Position numbers and translations under genes: made by a program. A stretch of 64,000 nucleotides of DNA from contig JAUHWG010000002.1 in assembly GCA_030424595.1 (NCBI GenBank), forward strand, positions 1 through 64,000, given 5' to 3'. The notes beneath the pieces are model-generated. The model was not told where the DNA came from. It was given only the letters and a program-made list of their open reading frames with translations, and did not search any database. The number at the start of each line of letters is the position of its first letter. The first letter of the stretch is position 1. This document shows, piece after piece, positions 17,444-26,476 of the stretch. The DNA is from Polyangia bacterium (lineage in GTDB: Bacteria > Myxococcota_A > Polyangia > Nannocystales > Nannocystaceae).

Positions 17444-17617
17444 CAGCCCGGTCCTACGCACAGCGTCCGCGCCCCGGTTGTCGGAGCTCGCAGGGGGAGC
17501 CGCGTGGTGCACTCCTCGGCTCCCAGGCCTGTCTGGGACGGGCTCTGCGTCTGCTGAGCCGCTGACGATCTCCAATCGGCGGTAGGCCGTCGGCCGGCTC
17601 CCAGTGTCACATGAAAA

Positions 17618-17647
17618 GACGCCCGCAGAGCTGTCTCTGCGGGCGTC
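17618..17647 (-). terminator. Intrinsic terminator of the small lipoprotein gene
   Basis: GACGCCCGCAGAG (17618-17630) pairs perfectly with CTCTGCGGGCGTC (17635-17647), a 13-bp GC-rich stem with a 4-nt loop. On the minus strand it is followed by TTTTCATG, so it ends the gene whose stop is 20 bp away. It may also stop transcripts from HU on the plus strand. Confidence 0.85.
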
Positions 17648-17667
17648 CTACGCGAAGTCGAGGTGTC

Positions 17668-18090
17668 TTAGTCGCGACCGACTCGCTTCGGCGCCGGCGC
17701 TGCTGTCTTGTTGCTGAGGGTTGTGCTCGAGGCGGTGCCGCTGACGGGACCGGGCTTGGGATCCGCGGGGGCATCGCGGATCGTGTTGTTCTCGGTGGGT
17801 GAGCTCACCGGCTCGTCGACGGGCTCCGGCTCCGGAGCAGCGTCGGCTGGGGCGTCGGCAGGAGCGTCGTTCTCCCCCTTGGGGATCGCCTTGGAGGTCC
17901 CCTCAGAGTTGGTGGACTTACTCGTGCCAGCCGGCTTGCCGCTCTTGTTGATCGGCTTGCCGCTACTCGTCGGAGCCTGGGTCCCTTTGGAGCCAACGCT
18001 TGAGGAGTAGGAGCATGAACAACCCGGGACAACGGCGGAGAGCGTTAGGACGATGGTTGCAGTGGCAAGTTTGGTCAGGGTGCTTGGCAT
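17668..18090 (-). CDS. Small Ser/Pro/Asp-rich lipoprotein
   Basis: This 140-residue protein begins MPSTLTKLATATIVLTLSA and has the lipobox VVPGC with the lipidated Cys at residue 24. The rest is low complexity: Ser/Lys/Gly-rich, then Ala/Asp/Pro/Glu-rich (DAPADAPADAAPEPEP), ending in PKRVGRD. No folded domain is seen. It is probably an anchored disordered envelope protein. It has a TTGACA promoter and a strong terminator, so it is a single-gene unit divergent from the TetR gene. Confidence 0.75.
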   Translation of the reverse strand: MPSTLTKLATATIVLTLSAVVPGCSCSYSSSVGSKGTQAPTSSGKPINKSGKPAGTSKSTNSEGTSKAIPKGENDAPADAPADAAPEPEPVDEPVSSPTENNTIRDAPADPKPGPVSGTASSTTLSNKTAAPAPKRVGRD

Positions 18091-18407
18091 GGGACCTCGG
18101 GGTGAAGGGACGGGGGGAGAATCCTATTATTCAGCCGGGGCGCCGTCGGCGTGTCAATCCGCTCGGCATCGCGGCTTTTCGCGCAGGCTCTAGGAGGCTC
18201 TAAACCGCCCCAGATGGCTCCAAAGCGCACTCGCTGCGAAACCGGCTCCCTGGCCGTCGCCCGCGACGACATCGCGCAAGTGCCGTGATTGCCGGCCATC
18301 CGGCTCAATTCCCGCGATTTTCTCGCCCCTAGACAAACCTACCGGGTGGCGGGCTAGCGTTGTTGCATTGGGGCAGTTGGATTGCGCCGGATGGGTGGGG
18401 AATAGAG
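18091..18407. other. 317-bp divergent intergenic region, lipoprotein/TetR
   Basis: No gene is seen. The left side holds the lipoprotein promoter. Near the centre AGGCTCTA occurs twice 10 bp apart (from 18185 and 18195) with a related GGCTCCA about 20 bp on. A long GC-rich stretch follows, and a weak TAGACA/TAGCGT pair lies about 50 nt before the TetR ATG at 18408. The repeats could be operator sites, but they are direct rather than palindromic. Confidence 0.5.
18129..18157 (-). promoter_or_regulatory. Promoter of the small lipoprotein gene
   Basis: On the minus strand a perfect TTGACA (18157-18152) is followed after 17-18 bp by CTGAAT/TGAATA, with an AT-rich TAATAGGAT just beyond. The -35 is clear; the exact -10 is uncertain. 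Confidence 0.5.
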
Positions 18408-19319
18408 ATGACACGTCAGAGAACGGATGAACAACGCAAGCAGCAGATCAGGGCTGCAGCAACGCGGTGCTTTGTTCGCCGGGGGTACGCCGCAACGCGT
18501 CTCCTCGACATCGCCCGCGAAGCGGGACTTAGCAAGGGGGGAGTGTACTTCCATTACCGTGCGAAGGAGCAGCTCTTCCACGATATCTTGGACGCTCAGC
18601 TGGCGGCGTTCGAGGCTCGGTGGAGCTTTGAGCCAGTGTCGGACAGGGCGGCAGACGTCATCATGGCGAACCTTGTACGAGCACATGTCCGTACGATCGA
18701 GGACAATCCTGCGGAGACTCGGCTGACGAACCTCCTCGTGACGATGGCCGTTCAGGACGTCGAGTTCCGCGACAAGCTCTCGAAGGCCTGGGAGGTCAGC
18801 CGCAAGCTCTACGCTGGAGTGATCGCCCGTGGGATCGCCGAGGGAGTCTTCAAGGAGGCGGATCCTGAGGCGATGGCCAGGAACATCCTCTCCTTGGTCC
18901 AGGGGTACGCTGCGCAGAGCGCACTGAATGAAGATGGACATCTCGGGGTCGCCGTCGATGATGTTGTTCGCGGGGCTCTTCGGCTCCTGGGCGCAGAATT
19001 CGTCGCCCAACCGGTCGTCGAAGAGGTGAGCTGTGAGTCGGCTCCGGAGCTGGCTTCTGCGGCAGCACCCGAACAGGCTGCACCTGAACAGGCTGCACCC
19101 GCAGAGGTAGCTCCCATGGCGCCGGTAGAGGCAGCTCCCGCGGCGCCGGAGGATGCAGTTCCAGCGCCAGCGGAGGCAACGCCAGCGGAGGCTGCAGCGC
19201 CTGCAGAGGCAGCTCCCCCGGAGGCCGGAGCGCCTGCGGAGGCAGCTCCCGCGGAGGTCGCTCCCGCGGCGCCGGCTGAGGTCACCGCTGGCGCCGATCC
19301 TGGGTCGAGCGAGGGCTGA
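18408..19319 (+). CDS. TetR-family regulator with Ala/Pro/Glu-rich tail
   Basis: Residues 10-60 are a TetR helix-turn-helix (QIRAAATRCFVRRGYAATRL, then AREAGLSKGGVYFHYRAKEQL), followed by an all-helical ligand domain to about residue 200. The final 100 residues are a tail of EQAAPEQAAPAEVAP-type units with almost no other residues, absent from normal TetR proteins of about 200 residues. Its target may be itself or a neighbour; ligand unknown. The ATG at 18408 gives a normal TetR N-terminus. Confidence 0.88.
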   Translation: MTRQRTDEQRKQQIRAAATRCFVRRGYAATRLLDIAREAGLSKGGVYFHYRAKEQLFHDILDAQLAAFEARWSFEPVSDRAADVIMANLVRAHVRTIEDNPAETRLTNLLVTMAVQDVEFRDKLSKAWEVSRKLYAGVIARGIAEGVFKEADPEAMARNILSLVQGYAAQSALNEDGHLGVAVDDVVRGALRLLGAEFVAQPVVEEVSCESAPELASAAAPEQAAPEQAAPAEVAPMAPVEAAPAAPEDAVPAPAEATPAEAAAPAEAAPPEAGAPAEAAPAEVAPAAPAEVTAGADPGSSEG

Positions 19320-19342
19320 GGAAGGGCGAGCGCCCGATGGAC

Positions 19343-19374
19343 GCGGGGGAGCGGGGTTCGCCTCGGTCCCCCGC
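19343..19374. terminator. Hairpin between convergent TetR and MEMO genes
   Basis: GCGGGGGA (19343-19350) pairs perfectly with TCCCCCGC (19367-19374) across a 16-nt loop, between two converging stop codons. No T-run follows on either strand, so termination is only suggested by position. Confidence 0.45.
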
Positions 19375-19407
19375 CTTGTCGTCGCGGCGAGGCGGGATCG
19401 CTGCACG

Positions 19408-20607
19408 TCACCCAGGTCGAGGTCGGCGCAGCTCGACCCCGCCGAGGCCGACGAGCCCGACCTCTGCGCCGGGGGCGGTGAGCACCTCGTAGGAGGTGAC
19501 CCGCCCGCGGTAGCCCACCGGCAGGAGCCGAGCGAGCGTGGTCAGGACCGCAGCGCCGCTCGGCGGGCCGAGGGTAGGATCGTCGGCGAGGCATCGTCGT
19601 TGGAGCTCGTGGAGCTGGCCGCGGACGAGGGCCTCGAGGAGCCCGCCGTCGCGCTCGGCGAGGAGCTCGACCGTCCCCTTGTCGATCGGCGGACGACCGT
19701 AGGCCGCGCCACAGTGCCCGAGCTCCGCGACGGCGATCCAGAGGACCCGCGGGTCGTCGGAGAGAGCGCCGCAGAGCGCCTGAAAGTCGTCCGCCGCAGC
19801 GCTCGCATCGCCGACGAGGAGGGCGCTGTGACCACACAGGAGCGGGAGTATCGGCGGTGTCTCATCACCGTAGAGGTAGCGGAGCAGGACAGCGGCGAGC
19901 TCGACGCTCATCGCCTCGCGGTGGCGGATCTCCTCGCGTCGGATCCAGTCGAGGCGGCGGCTGAGGGCGTCGACCCTCTGGGTGTCCGCGCAGACCGGGC
20001 CGAGGGGGGTCTCGAAGGTCTTGTCGGTCGTCGTGTACGGCGTGAGGCCGGGATGATGATCGGTCCCTAGGACCACGACGCAGTCGATGTCGGCGGCCTC
20101 CGGAAGATCTTGCAGGGTCTTGCCCAAGAGCTCTCCGCAGCGCTCAAAGGGCTGGTGCGGGAGGATGAGACCGGCCAGATCGGAGCCGGAGCGGCGACGC
20201 AGCTCCGGCGGGCCCAAGAGCGTCACCAAGAGGTCCATGAGCTCGGTGGGGGCCTCCGGGTAGAGCAGGCCGGCGAAGCGAGCGGGCCTCCGCGCTGAGT
20301 CGATGAAGCTCTCGTGCATCGCCGACCAGCGATCGCGGAAGTTGTCGTCGTCGAGGAGCCCCGCGTCGCTCAGGTCGAGGAGCAGACCCTCGACCTCGTC
20401 GCGATCGAAGGAGGTCCCGCGAAAGAGCAGGGTCTGCCGGATCTGAGCGGAGCTTCGCTCGCCGTCCAGGAGATCCAGGAGGGGCCCTGCGGCCTCGGGG
20501 AGCGCGACTGGATCGCTGACCCCCTGCGGGTCGCGGAGCACGATCAAGGCCTCGCCCTCACGTTCGAGGCGGTGTCTCTCGATCTTGCGGAGCTTCGGTC
20601 GATCCAT
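19408..20607 (-). CDS. PqqD-like/MEMO fusion (AmmeMemoRadiSam system protein B-like)
   Basis: The C-terminal 290 or so residues match the MEMO family, a fold related to class III ring-cleaving dioxygenases: LILPHQPFERCG, VVLGTDHHPG, REAMSVELAAVLLRYL and VAELGHCGAAYG correspond to the conserved His-containing segments. The first 100 residues (LLDLLDGERSSAQIRQTL; DEVEGLLLDLSDAGLLDD) look like a PqqD-type winged helix, often a peptide-recognition domain. In many genomes MEMO lies beside AMMECR1 and a radical SAM gene; neither is in this window. Enzymatic role unknown. The ATG at 20607 is chosen because upstream sequence is Arg-rich and poorly conserved in style. Confidence 0.8.
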   Translation of the reverse strand: MDRPKLRKIERHRLEREGEALIVLRDPQGVSDPVALPEAAGPLLDLLDGERSSAQIRQTLLFRGTSFDRDEVEGLLLDLSDAGLLDDDNFRDRWSAMHESFIDSARRPARFAGLLYPEAPTELMDLLVTLLGPPELRRRSGSDLAGLILPHQPFERCGELLGKTLQDLPEAADIDCVVVLGTDHHPGLTPYTTTDKTFETPLGPVCADTQRVDALSRRLDWIRREEIRHREAMSVELAAVLLRYLYGDETPPILPLLCGHSALLVGDASAAADDFQALCGALSDDPRVLWIAVAELGHCGAAYGRPPIDKGTVELLAERDGGLLEALVRGQLHELQRRCLADDPTLGPPSGAAVLTTLARLLPVGYRGRVTSYEVLTAPGAEVGLVGLGGVELRRPRPG

Positions 20608-20714
20608 CGCGATGGCATCGTAGACGAGGTGCTCGCCGTCGTGGTCTAGGATCCTCGGCCTCCTGCGGCGGTCGAGGAGATCCCATCGGCGCAGAGCTCG
20701 GCTATCCTCGGTCC

Positions 20715-22046
20715 TTGAGCTTTGAGCGCCTACCGACCGGTCGAGGGATCCGCTGCGGGGCCTGTGGAGGGAGCCTCTCCGTCGCAGAGGCGACCCACGA
20801 GCGCCTGACCCGCTGTCCCCACTGCGGCGCATCCGAGGAGCTGCCCGCGGAGATCCGCGACGAGCTGCGGACACACCAGGCTGAGGTCGGTCAGGGGATC
20901 CAGCGGATCTCCGGTGACCGCCGGAGCCAGGCCGTGCTCGAGGGGCAGCTCGCTCTCAAGCCCCGGCACTACCCGCTGCTCTTCGCGCCGCTCTTTGTGT
21001 TCACCGCGCCGACGCTCTGGACCTCGAAGATGGGGCCGGCTGTCTATGCGGTCACCCTTCTCGGGGGGTGGGTCCTCTACTTCGTCTATCTCTCCTGGAT
21101 CGTGCCGCGGCTCACCAGGTCGTCGGCCCTCGGCGATACCGCTGCGACGATCGCGGGAGCGGGGATTCGCTGTCCCAGCTGCGGCGGTGAGAACGAAGTG
21201 CGGGTCGACGCTGCGATCGCCCGCTGTCGCTTCTGCGACGGCGCCCTCTATCCGGACAGCGACACCCTCGCGCGTGTCCGCGAGCGGATCCGCAGGGCCG
21301 AGGGCGCGGCGGAGCAGGAGCGGCGCGCGACGGAGTGGCGAGCCGCGGCGAAGCGCAACCGTGACATGCGGACGGATCGGATCCCGGTCGTCCTCGTCGG
21401 CTTCTTCGTCGTGCTCCTCGTGCTCGCGGGGCTGAGCGGCCTCGTCCGCGCGCTCTTCTTCGTCGACGTCGGGGAGAAGACCGCGTCACCGCAGGCTCTC
21501 GCGCTCGTCGCCGGGATCCCTGGCACTCTCTACGGGCTCTGGCTCCGCCAGCGGCGTCGCTTTGTCGCCCGGATCGACGCTGCGATCGCGAAGCTGGCGA
21601 CGACGATAGGCGGCGAGGTGGAGCGCCACCCGAGGGCGCTGGCGAGATGGCTCGGCGAGCACTGGCTGGGGCCCTTCGATCCGCGTCTGGTCTGCGCAGG
21701 ACGCCACTACGCCGCGCTATCCGCCGCCCAGGGCGGGGTCCCGATCATCATCTCGTCCTGCCCCTACACCGAGCAACACTCGCTCGCGCAGAGTCACCTG
21801 CGGATCCTCGTCGCGGTGCCCTCGCTACGCCCGCTGATGGAGGCCACAGACGCCGCGCGCTCGACCATCGCCCGCCTCGCCGAGCTGGGCTTTGACGCCC
21901 GGGTCTTCGCCGAGGGCTGGGTGATCGAGGCGTCCAAGGACCGCGTCGACGAGGTGCAGCGCTCACCTGAGGCGCTCGCCCGGCTGACCGAGGTCGTCGA
22001 GATGATCCCGTCCCTCACCTTGGCCTCGGTTCCCCAGGCGACCTAG
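20715..22046 (+). CDS. Double zinc-ribbon membrane protein
   Basis: This 443-residue protein begins with a zinc ribbon (CGACGG, then CPHCGA), followed by two hydrophobic helices (about 85-125), a second zinc ribbon (CPSCGG, then CRFCDG), a basic coiled segment, two more helices (about 225-280) and a cytoplasmic-looking C-terminal domain of about 150 residues. I do not recognise the C-terminal domain. The TTG at 20715 is supported by a TATCCT hexamer 6 nt upstream (20703-20708). It diverges from the MEMO gene. Confidence 0.75.
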   Translation: MSFERLPTGRGIRCGACGGSLSVAEATHERLTRCPHCGASEELPAEIRDELRTHQAEVGQGIQRISGDRRSQAVLEGQLALKPRHYPLLFAPLFVFTAPTLWTSKMGPAVYAVTLLGGWVLYFVYLSWIVPRLTRSSALGDTAATIAGAGIRCPSCGGENEVRVDAAIARCRFCDGALYPDSDTLARVRERIRRAEGAAEQERRATEWRAAAKRNRDMRTDRIPVVLVGFFVVLLVLAGLSGLVRALFFVDVGEKTASPQALALVAGIPGTLYGLWLRQRRRFVARIDAAIAKLATTIGGEVERHPRALARWLGEHWLGPFDPRLVCAGRHYAALSAAQGGVPIIISSCPYTEQHSLAQSHLRILVAVPSLRPLMEATDAARSTIARLAELGFDARVFAEGWVIEASKDRVDEVQRSPEALARLTEVVEMIPSLTLASVPQAT

Positions 22047-22261
22047 CGTGTCGAGCCTGAGGTGGCGCGCCGTCATCGACCGCTGACGACGGAGGGCAGA
22101 GCGGCGGTCATGTCCGCGTGCATCGCTTGGAGCATCGGCCACGGCAACGTCGGGTACGAGGAAGACATCGGTGAGCTCGCCTCCCGTTGCTCGGCGGCTC
22201 CGATCCCTGCCTTCAGCGTCAGCTTGACCGATCCTCCGGCCGTGCGAGCGACCGCCTCGAT

Positions 22262-23860
22262 CTAGCCCTGAGAACAGGTCGAGCCGGGAGCGATCAGGCG
22301 CAGCGTCTCGGCGACCGTGGAGCGCAGCGCGGGGAAGTCCGCCGACACCTGACACAGCGATTGGATCAACGCAGGGGTCGGATCCGCAGAGGCGCGGGCG
22401 GCCTCGACGAGGCGTCGCACCAGGCTCGGATCACCGAGGGTCTCGATCGCCTTGGCGACGGCCTTGTCGCCCTTGGGCAGGCCGATGATCAGGAGCTGCT
22501 TGGCCGCCTCGCTGCGGCGCAGGGGGGTCGAGATCTTGGTGCCCAGGGCCCGAATGAGCGCAGACTCGGCCTCCGGCGAGCCGCAGCGCCCGAGCGCCCG
22601 GAGAGCCTCGCGGGCGACCGCGTCGTCGCTCTCGCCCCTCTTCTCGGGCGGCGCGGCGCTGTTGCCGAGGCGCCTTATCTGGTCGCGAGAGCAGGGCGTG
22701 TCGACCCGACGGATCGCGGCCTTGCGGACCTCGGGCCAGGGGTGATCGAGGGCGCTCGCGAGCCACGATCCGTCGCTGGGCAGCGGGGCGACCGTGAAGG
22801 CAGCGGCGGCGATCCGAGGCTCGTCGGCCTTGAGGAGGCCGAGGCGCGAGACTAGCTGCGAAGCGTCGCTCTCGGGCAACGCTCGCAGGGCGATCCAGCC
22901 GAGGAGCTCGGAGGCTTGGTCGCTCCGCTGCGGGGCGCTGAGGTTGGCGGTCGCGAGCCGGATCAGAGCACCGCGAGCCGCCGGGGTCTCCGCTGCGGGG
23001 GCGAGGAGGCGGAGCGAGGCGACGCGGACGATGAAGGGGGCTTTAGGGCTCTCGGCGAACGAGGCGAGCCGCGCGAGGAACTCGGGGTCGAGCTCTCCGA
23101 GCGTCGCGCGAAGGCCGAGGAGCGCCGGTTTTCTCGCGTCGGGAACCTCGGTCAGGGCCCTATCGACCGACGCGAGCAGCGACGCGCGGTCGTCAGGCCT
23201 GTCGCGACCGCGGCGGATCAGCGCCTGGCGCAGGGCCTGTCGCAGTGTCGCAGGGCCGTCGCCGACCATCGCGACGAAGGCCGCGACCTGCTCGGTCGGC
23301 AAGACGTCGATAAGATCGCCGAGGAGGAGCGCGCGCGTCCCCTCGTCGAGATCGCGGTCGGCGGCGAGCTCCCCGAGGATCGGAGCTGCGCTGAGCCCTT
23401 GCGCCTTGAGGAGCTGGCGCCAGGGCTCGGCCGCGGAGAGCGCCTGACCTGGGGTCGCCGCTGCGACGTCGCGGCGGAGCTCGTCGGCGAAGGCGCGCAG
23501 GTCCTCGGGGCGACCGAACGCGCCCAAGAGCGCGAGCAGGCGTTGGCGCTCGGCGGGAGCGAGCGCGGGGCTCGTCTCCGCGAGGCGAGCGGCGACCCGC
23601 GGGGCGACCGTCGTCGGCGCGGCCTCGAGGCGGGCCCGAGCGTCGAGGTAGTCGCGCCCACGGGCCGTCAGGAGGGTCGTGAGGTCGGCCTCGACCTGCG
23701 CCGGGGAGTAGGTGCTCGGCGCAGCCGAGGAGCCCTCTGCGGGGACGTCCGAGGCGACCTCCGTGGGAGCGTCCGCGGCCGTCGTCGGTGCGATCTCGGT
23801 CGCCGCCTGCGAGGGGGCGGCGAGGGTCAGGAGCGCGATCACGGGAAACGCCGAAAACAC
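22262..23860 (-). CDS. Exported HEAT-like helical-repeat protein
   Basis: The product has a signal peptide (FSAFPVIALLTLAAPSQAA) and then about 470 residues rich in Ala, Leu, Arg and Asp arranged as repeated amphipathic helix pairs (ALRALGRCGSPEAESALIRAL; EVRKAAIRRV), typical of HEAT/armadillo-type repeats. It is probably a periplasmic scaffold. The GTG at 23860, with AGGG upstream, puts the signal peptide at the N-terminus. An ATG at 23947 is an alternative that would overlap the upstream gene by 44 bp. It likely forms an operon with the gene ending at 23904. Confidence 0.72.
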   Translation of the reverse strand: MFSAFPVIALLTLAAPSQAATEIAPTTAADAPTEVASDVPAEGSSAAPSTYSPAQVEADLTTLLTARGRDYLDARARLEAAPTTVAPRVAARLAETSPALAPAERQRLLALLGAFGRPEDLRAFADELRRDVAAATPGQALSAAEPWRQLLKAQGLSAAPILGELAADRDLDEGTRALLLGDLIDVLPTEQVAAFVAMVGDGPATLRQALRQALIRRGRDRPDDRASLLASVDRALTEVPDARKPALLGLRATLGELDPEFLARLASFAESPKAPFIVRVASLRLLAPAAETPAARGALIRLATANLSAPQRSDQASELLGWIALRALPESDASQLVSRLGLLKADEPRIAAAAFTVAPLPSDGSWLASALDHPWPEVRKAAIRRVDTPCSRDQIRRLGNSAAPPEKRGESDDAVAREALRALGRCGSPEAESALIRALGTKISTPLRRSEAAKQLLIIGLPKGDKAVAKAIETLGDPSLVRRLVEAARASADPTPALIQSLCQVSADFPALRSTVAETLRLIAPGSTCSQG

Positions 23861-23903
23861 GGCGCTACCCTGCCACAGATCGCGAACGTGCGCACCGTGT
23901 CGC

Positions 23904-25295
23904 CTACTCGAGGAGCATGTCCTCGATCTGGGTCGGCGAGAGCACATAGGAGATGAGCAGCGCCCGCTTGTCGGAGGCCTGGGCGAGATCGAGGCTCTTC
24001 AGCAGCTCGGCGGTCTCCTCGTCGTCTTCATCGGCGAGGAGGCGGGTCGCGAGATCGATGAGGAGCTGGACCTTGACCGGGTTGTCGGTCGGCATCCGCA
24101 TGAAGACGCCGAAGTACTCGTGGACCGCTCCGGCGAGCTGAAGGCCCTCGGGGCGCGGGAGGAGGGCCTCCAGGAGCCGTCGCCGTCCGCCTTTTTGCTC
24201 GCCTAGCCCCATGTCTTGGATCGCCTCGCCGGTGGTCACGGCGAAGAAGGTCAGGTCCTTGGGGGTCGTCGTCACCAGCTTGGCGACGTCGCGGTTGAGG
24301 GTCGGCTTGCCGCGCTCGATCGTCGCCGCGAAGTCGGGCATCAGCGCTGCGGGGGCGATCGTCAGCTCGTCGAGATCGAAGCTCCCCAGCTCGACCGGGG
24401 CGTCGTTGTAGCTGTGGTCGACCAGGACCCAGCGCTTGTTCGCGACCGGGCGCAGGCGCCCTGCGGCGACCCCCTCCTCGATCTTCGCCGCGAGCCCCGG
24501 GATCATCACGATCGCGGCGGAGCGGCGGGGGTCTTTGTGGCTGAGGGCGAACGCCGCCCGTGACCAATCCTCGGCGGAGTCGCTCCCGAGCGCGAGGGCG
24601 GCAGCGCAGGTGGAGCGGGCGAAGACTGGGGCGATCTCGGGGGTGCCGGAGGTGGTCTCGCGCTGCGCTTGTCGCTCCTTGTAGCGTTCGCGCTTTTCGG
24701 CCTCTTCCTCCAGAAGCTCCGCGAGCGCCGCCTCGGTCGTGATCGACTTCTTGATCGCACGGCGCTGGGCCTGGCGGACCGTGAGGGCGTCGCCGAGGGC
24801 CGATCGGCGGACCTCGTCGCAGGTCGTCATGGCCTCCGAGAGCTCCGGCGGCAGGCGCCGTAGGAGCGGCGCCGCGAGGGCCATCTGGATGTCGACGTGG
24901 GCGATCACGTCGAGATCGCTCGGGAGGAAGCGGGCGCTGTAGGGCAGGTGACCGGTCCTATGACGGCGACCCCCGGCCTCCCAGAAGCGGCGGAGGACCA
25001 CGCGCATCGCCTCGTCCATGCCCTCCTTGCGGTAGAGCTTGACGAGGCGGAGGATCGCGTCGGTGACCAGCGCACGATCGCGGGTGTTCTCGTCGATGAG
25101 CCCCTCGAAGTGCTCGATCGCGCAGGCCGAGCGCTCGATCTCCTCCATGCAGTGGAGGCCCTTGCGGTAGAGGCGCTCGGCGCTGGACTCCGGGGCTGCT
25201 TGGGCTGCGCCCGGGTCGCTCAGGAGCCCGAGGCTCAGGCTGACCCCGAGGCCGACCCCGAGCGCGCGGGGTCCGATTCGCGGTCTCCATCCCAT
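23904..25295 (-). CDS. Exported protein of unknown function
   Basis: This 463-residue protein starts MGWRPRIGPRALGVGLGVSLS and has a Sec signal ending near AAQAAPE. The mature part opens with TPR-like helices (ERLYRKGLHCMEEIERSACA; AILRLVKLYRKEGMDEAM), then a charged coiled segment (EEEAEKRERYKERQAQRE) and a C-terminal alpha/beta region. Four Cys lie in the mature part. I recognise no family. The helices and signal peptide suggest a periplasmic partner protein, perhaps of the HEAT-like protein encoded just downstream. Confidence 0.72.
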   Translation of the reverse strand: MGWRPRIGPRALGVGLGVSLSLGLLSDPGAAQAAPESSAERLYRKGLHCMEEIERSACAIEHFEGLIDENTRDRALVTDAILRLVKLYRKEGMDEAMRVVLRRFWEAGGRRHRTGHLPYSARFLPSDLDVIAHVDIQMALAAPLLRRLPPELSEAMTTCDEVRRSALGDALTVRQAQRRAIKKSITTEAALAELLEEEAEKRERYKERQAQRETTSGTPEIAPVFARSTCAAALALGSDSAEDWSRAAFALSHKDPRRSAAIVMIPGLAAKIEEGVAAGRLRPVANKRWVLVDHSYNDAPVELGSFDLDELTIAPAALMPDFAATIERGKPTLNRDVAKLVTTTPKDLTFFAVTTGEAIQDMGLGEQKGGRRRLLEALLPRPEGLQLAGAVHEYFGVFMRMPTDNPVKVQLLIDLATRLLADEDDEETAELLKSLDLAQASDKRALLISYVLSPTQIEDMLLE

Positions 25296-25432
25296 CGGAC
25301 GCGAGGATGACACCGAAGGGGAGGGCGGGCCAACCGAGCCGAGCCGAGGCGAGCCAACCACGCGGCCCAACCGAGCGAGCCAGGGGCCCGCCCTTGCCCG
25401 CGGATACGCCCCTGTGCCATAGCCACGCGGCC

Positions 25433-26476
25433 ATGGGTCCCGAGGACTTTGACTACACGCTGCCCCCCGAGCAGATCGCACAGACGCCGGCGGTACGCCG
25501 AGGCGAGGCGCGGATGCTCGTGCTCGCGGGGACGCAGGCGCCGATCCACAGCCGCGCGAAGGCGCTCCCCGGACATCTGCCCGAAGGCGCCCTCGTCGTC
25601 GTCAACGACTCCCAGGTCGTGCCGGCGCGGCTCTACCTCCAGCGGGAGCCGGACGATCGTCGCTTTGAGCTGCTGGTCTGCGATCCGGCCCCGGGGATCG
25701 CCGCCGGGAGCTCCTTTCGCGCCTGGGTCCGCGGCGCCAAGCGGCTAAAAGAGGGGGACCGCCTCGTGGCCGGCGGGCTCTCCTGTCGCTACCGCGGCCT
25801 CGACCCCGTCGATCCGCGGGCGCGGAGCTTCGTCGTCGAGCGGGGAGAGCTCCTGCCGGTCCTCCAAGCGCAGGGGGAGATCCCGCTGCCGCCCTACATC
25901 CACCGGGAGTCCGGGCCGGACGAGGCCGATCGTCAGCGCTACCAGACCACCTACGCCCGTGATCCGGGATCGGTCGCCGCGCCGACCGCTGGCCTCCATT
26001 GGGAGCCGGAGGTGCTAGACGCCCTCGACGTCGCGCCGATCACCCTCCACGTCGGACCGGGGACCTTCTTGCCGATGGAGGCGGCCGACGTCCGGGATCA
26101 TCGGGTCGGCTCGGAGCGCTACAGCATCAGCGAGGGATCCGCGGCTCGGATCCGCGCGGCGAAGGCCGCTGGGAGGCCTGTGGTCGCGGTCGGGACGACG
26201 GCGACCCGGGCCCTCGAGTCGGTCGCCAAGAGCAACGGCGGCGAGATCGTCGCCGGTTCCGGCAGCACCGATCTGGTGATCACCCCGGCACACACGTTTC
26301 GCGCGGTCGATCTCCTGATCACCAACTTCCACCTGCCGAAGAGCTCGCTGCTGATGCTGGTCTCCGCCTTCGGCGGCCACGAGCGGGTGATGGCCGCCTA
26401 CCGAGCCGCCGTCGCGGAGGGCTATCGCTTCTACTCCTACGGCGACTGCATGCTGGTCGACCGCGCCCGGCCCTAG
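25433..26476 (+). CDS. queA: tRNA preQ1(34) S-adenosylmethionine ribosyltransferase-isomerase
   Basis: QueA converts preQ1-tRNA to epoxyqueuosine-tRNA. The 347-residue protein has the family motifs DYTLPPEQIAQTP, VVNDSQVVPARL, YQTTYA, APTAGLHW and LLITNFHLPKSSLLMLVSAF. It lies upstream of tgt and yajC-secDF, the order known from many proteobacteria. The upstream 137 bp contains CCAACCGAGC and GAGCC repeats and a weak TTGCCC/CATAGC promoter. Confidence 0.97.
   Translation: MGPEDFDYTLPPEQIAQTPAVRRGEARMLVLAGTQAPIHSRAKALPGHLPEGALVVVNDSQVVPARLYLQREPDDRRFELLVCDPAPGIAAGSSFRAWVRGAKRLKEGDRLVAGGLSCRYRGLDPVDPRARSFVVERGELLPVLQAQGEIPLPPYIHRESGPDEADRQRYQTTYARDPGSVAAPTAGLHWEPEVLDALDVAPITLHVGPGTFLPMEAADVRDHRVGSERYSISEGSAARIRAAKAAGRPVVAVGTTATRALESVAKSNGGEIVAGSGSTDLVITPAHTFRAVDLLITNFHLPKSSLLMLVSAFGGHERVMAAYRAAVAEGYRFYSYGDCMLVDRARP

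Noticed and set aside
22062..22265. Possible 67-codon gene between the zinc-ribbon and HEAT-like genes
   Set aside because: Short, no motif, GC at third positions lower than neighbours, and it overlaps the end of the convergent gene.
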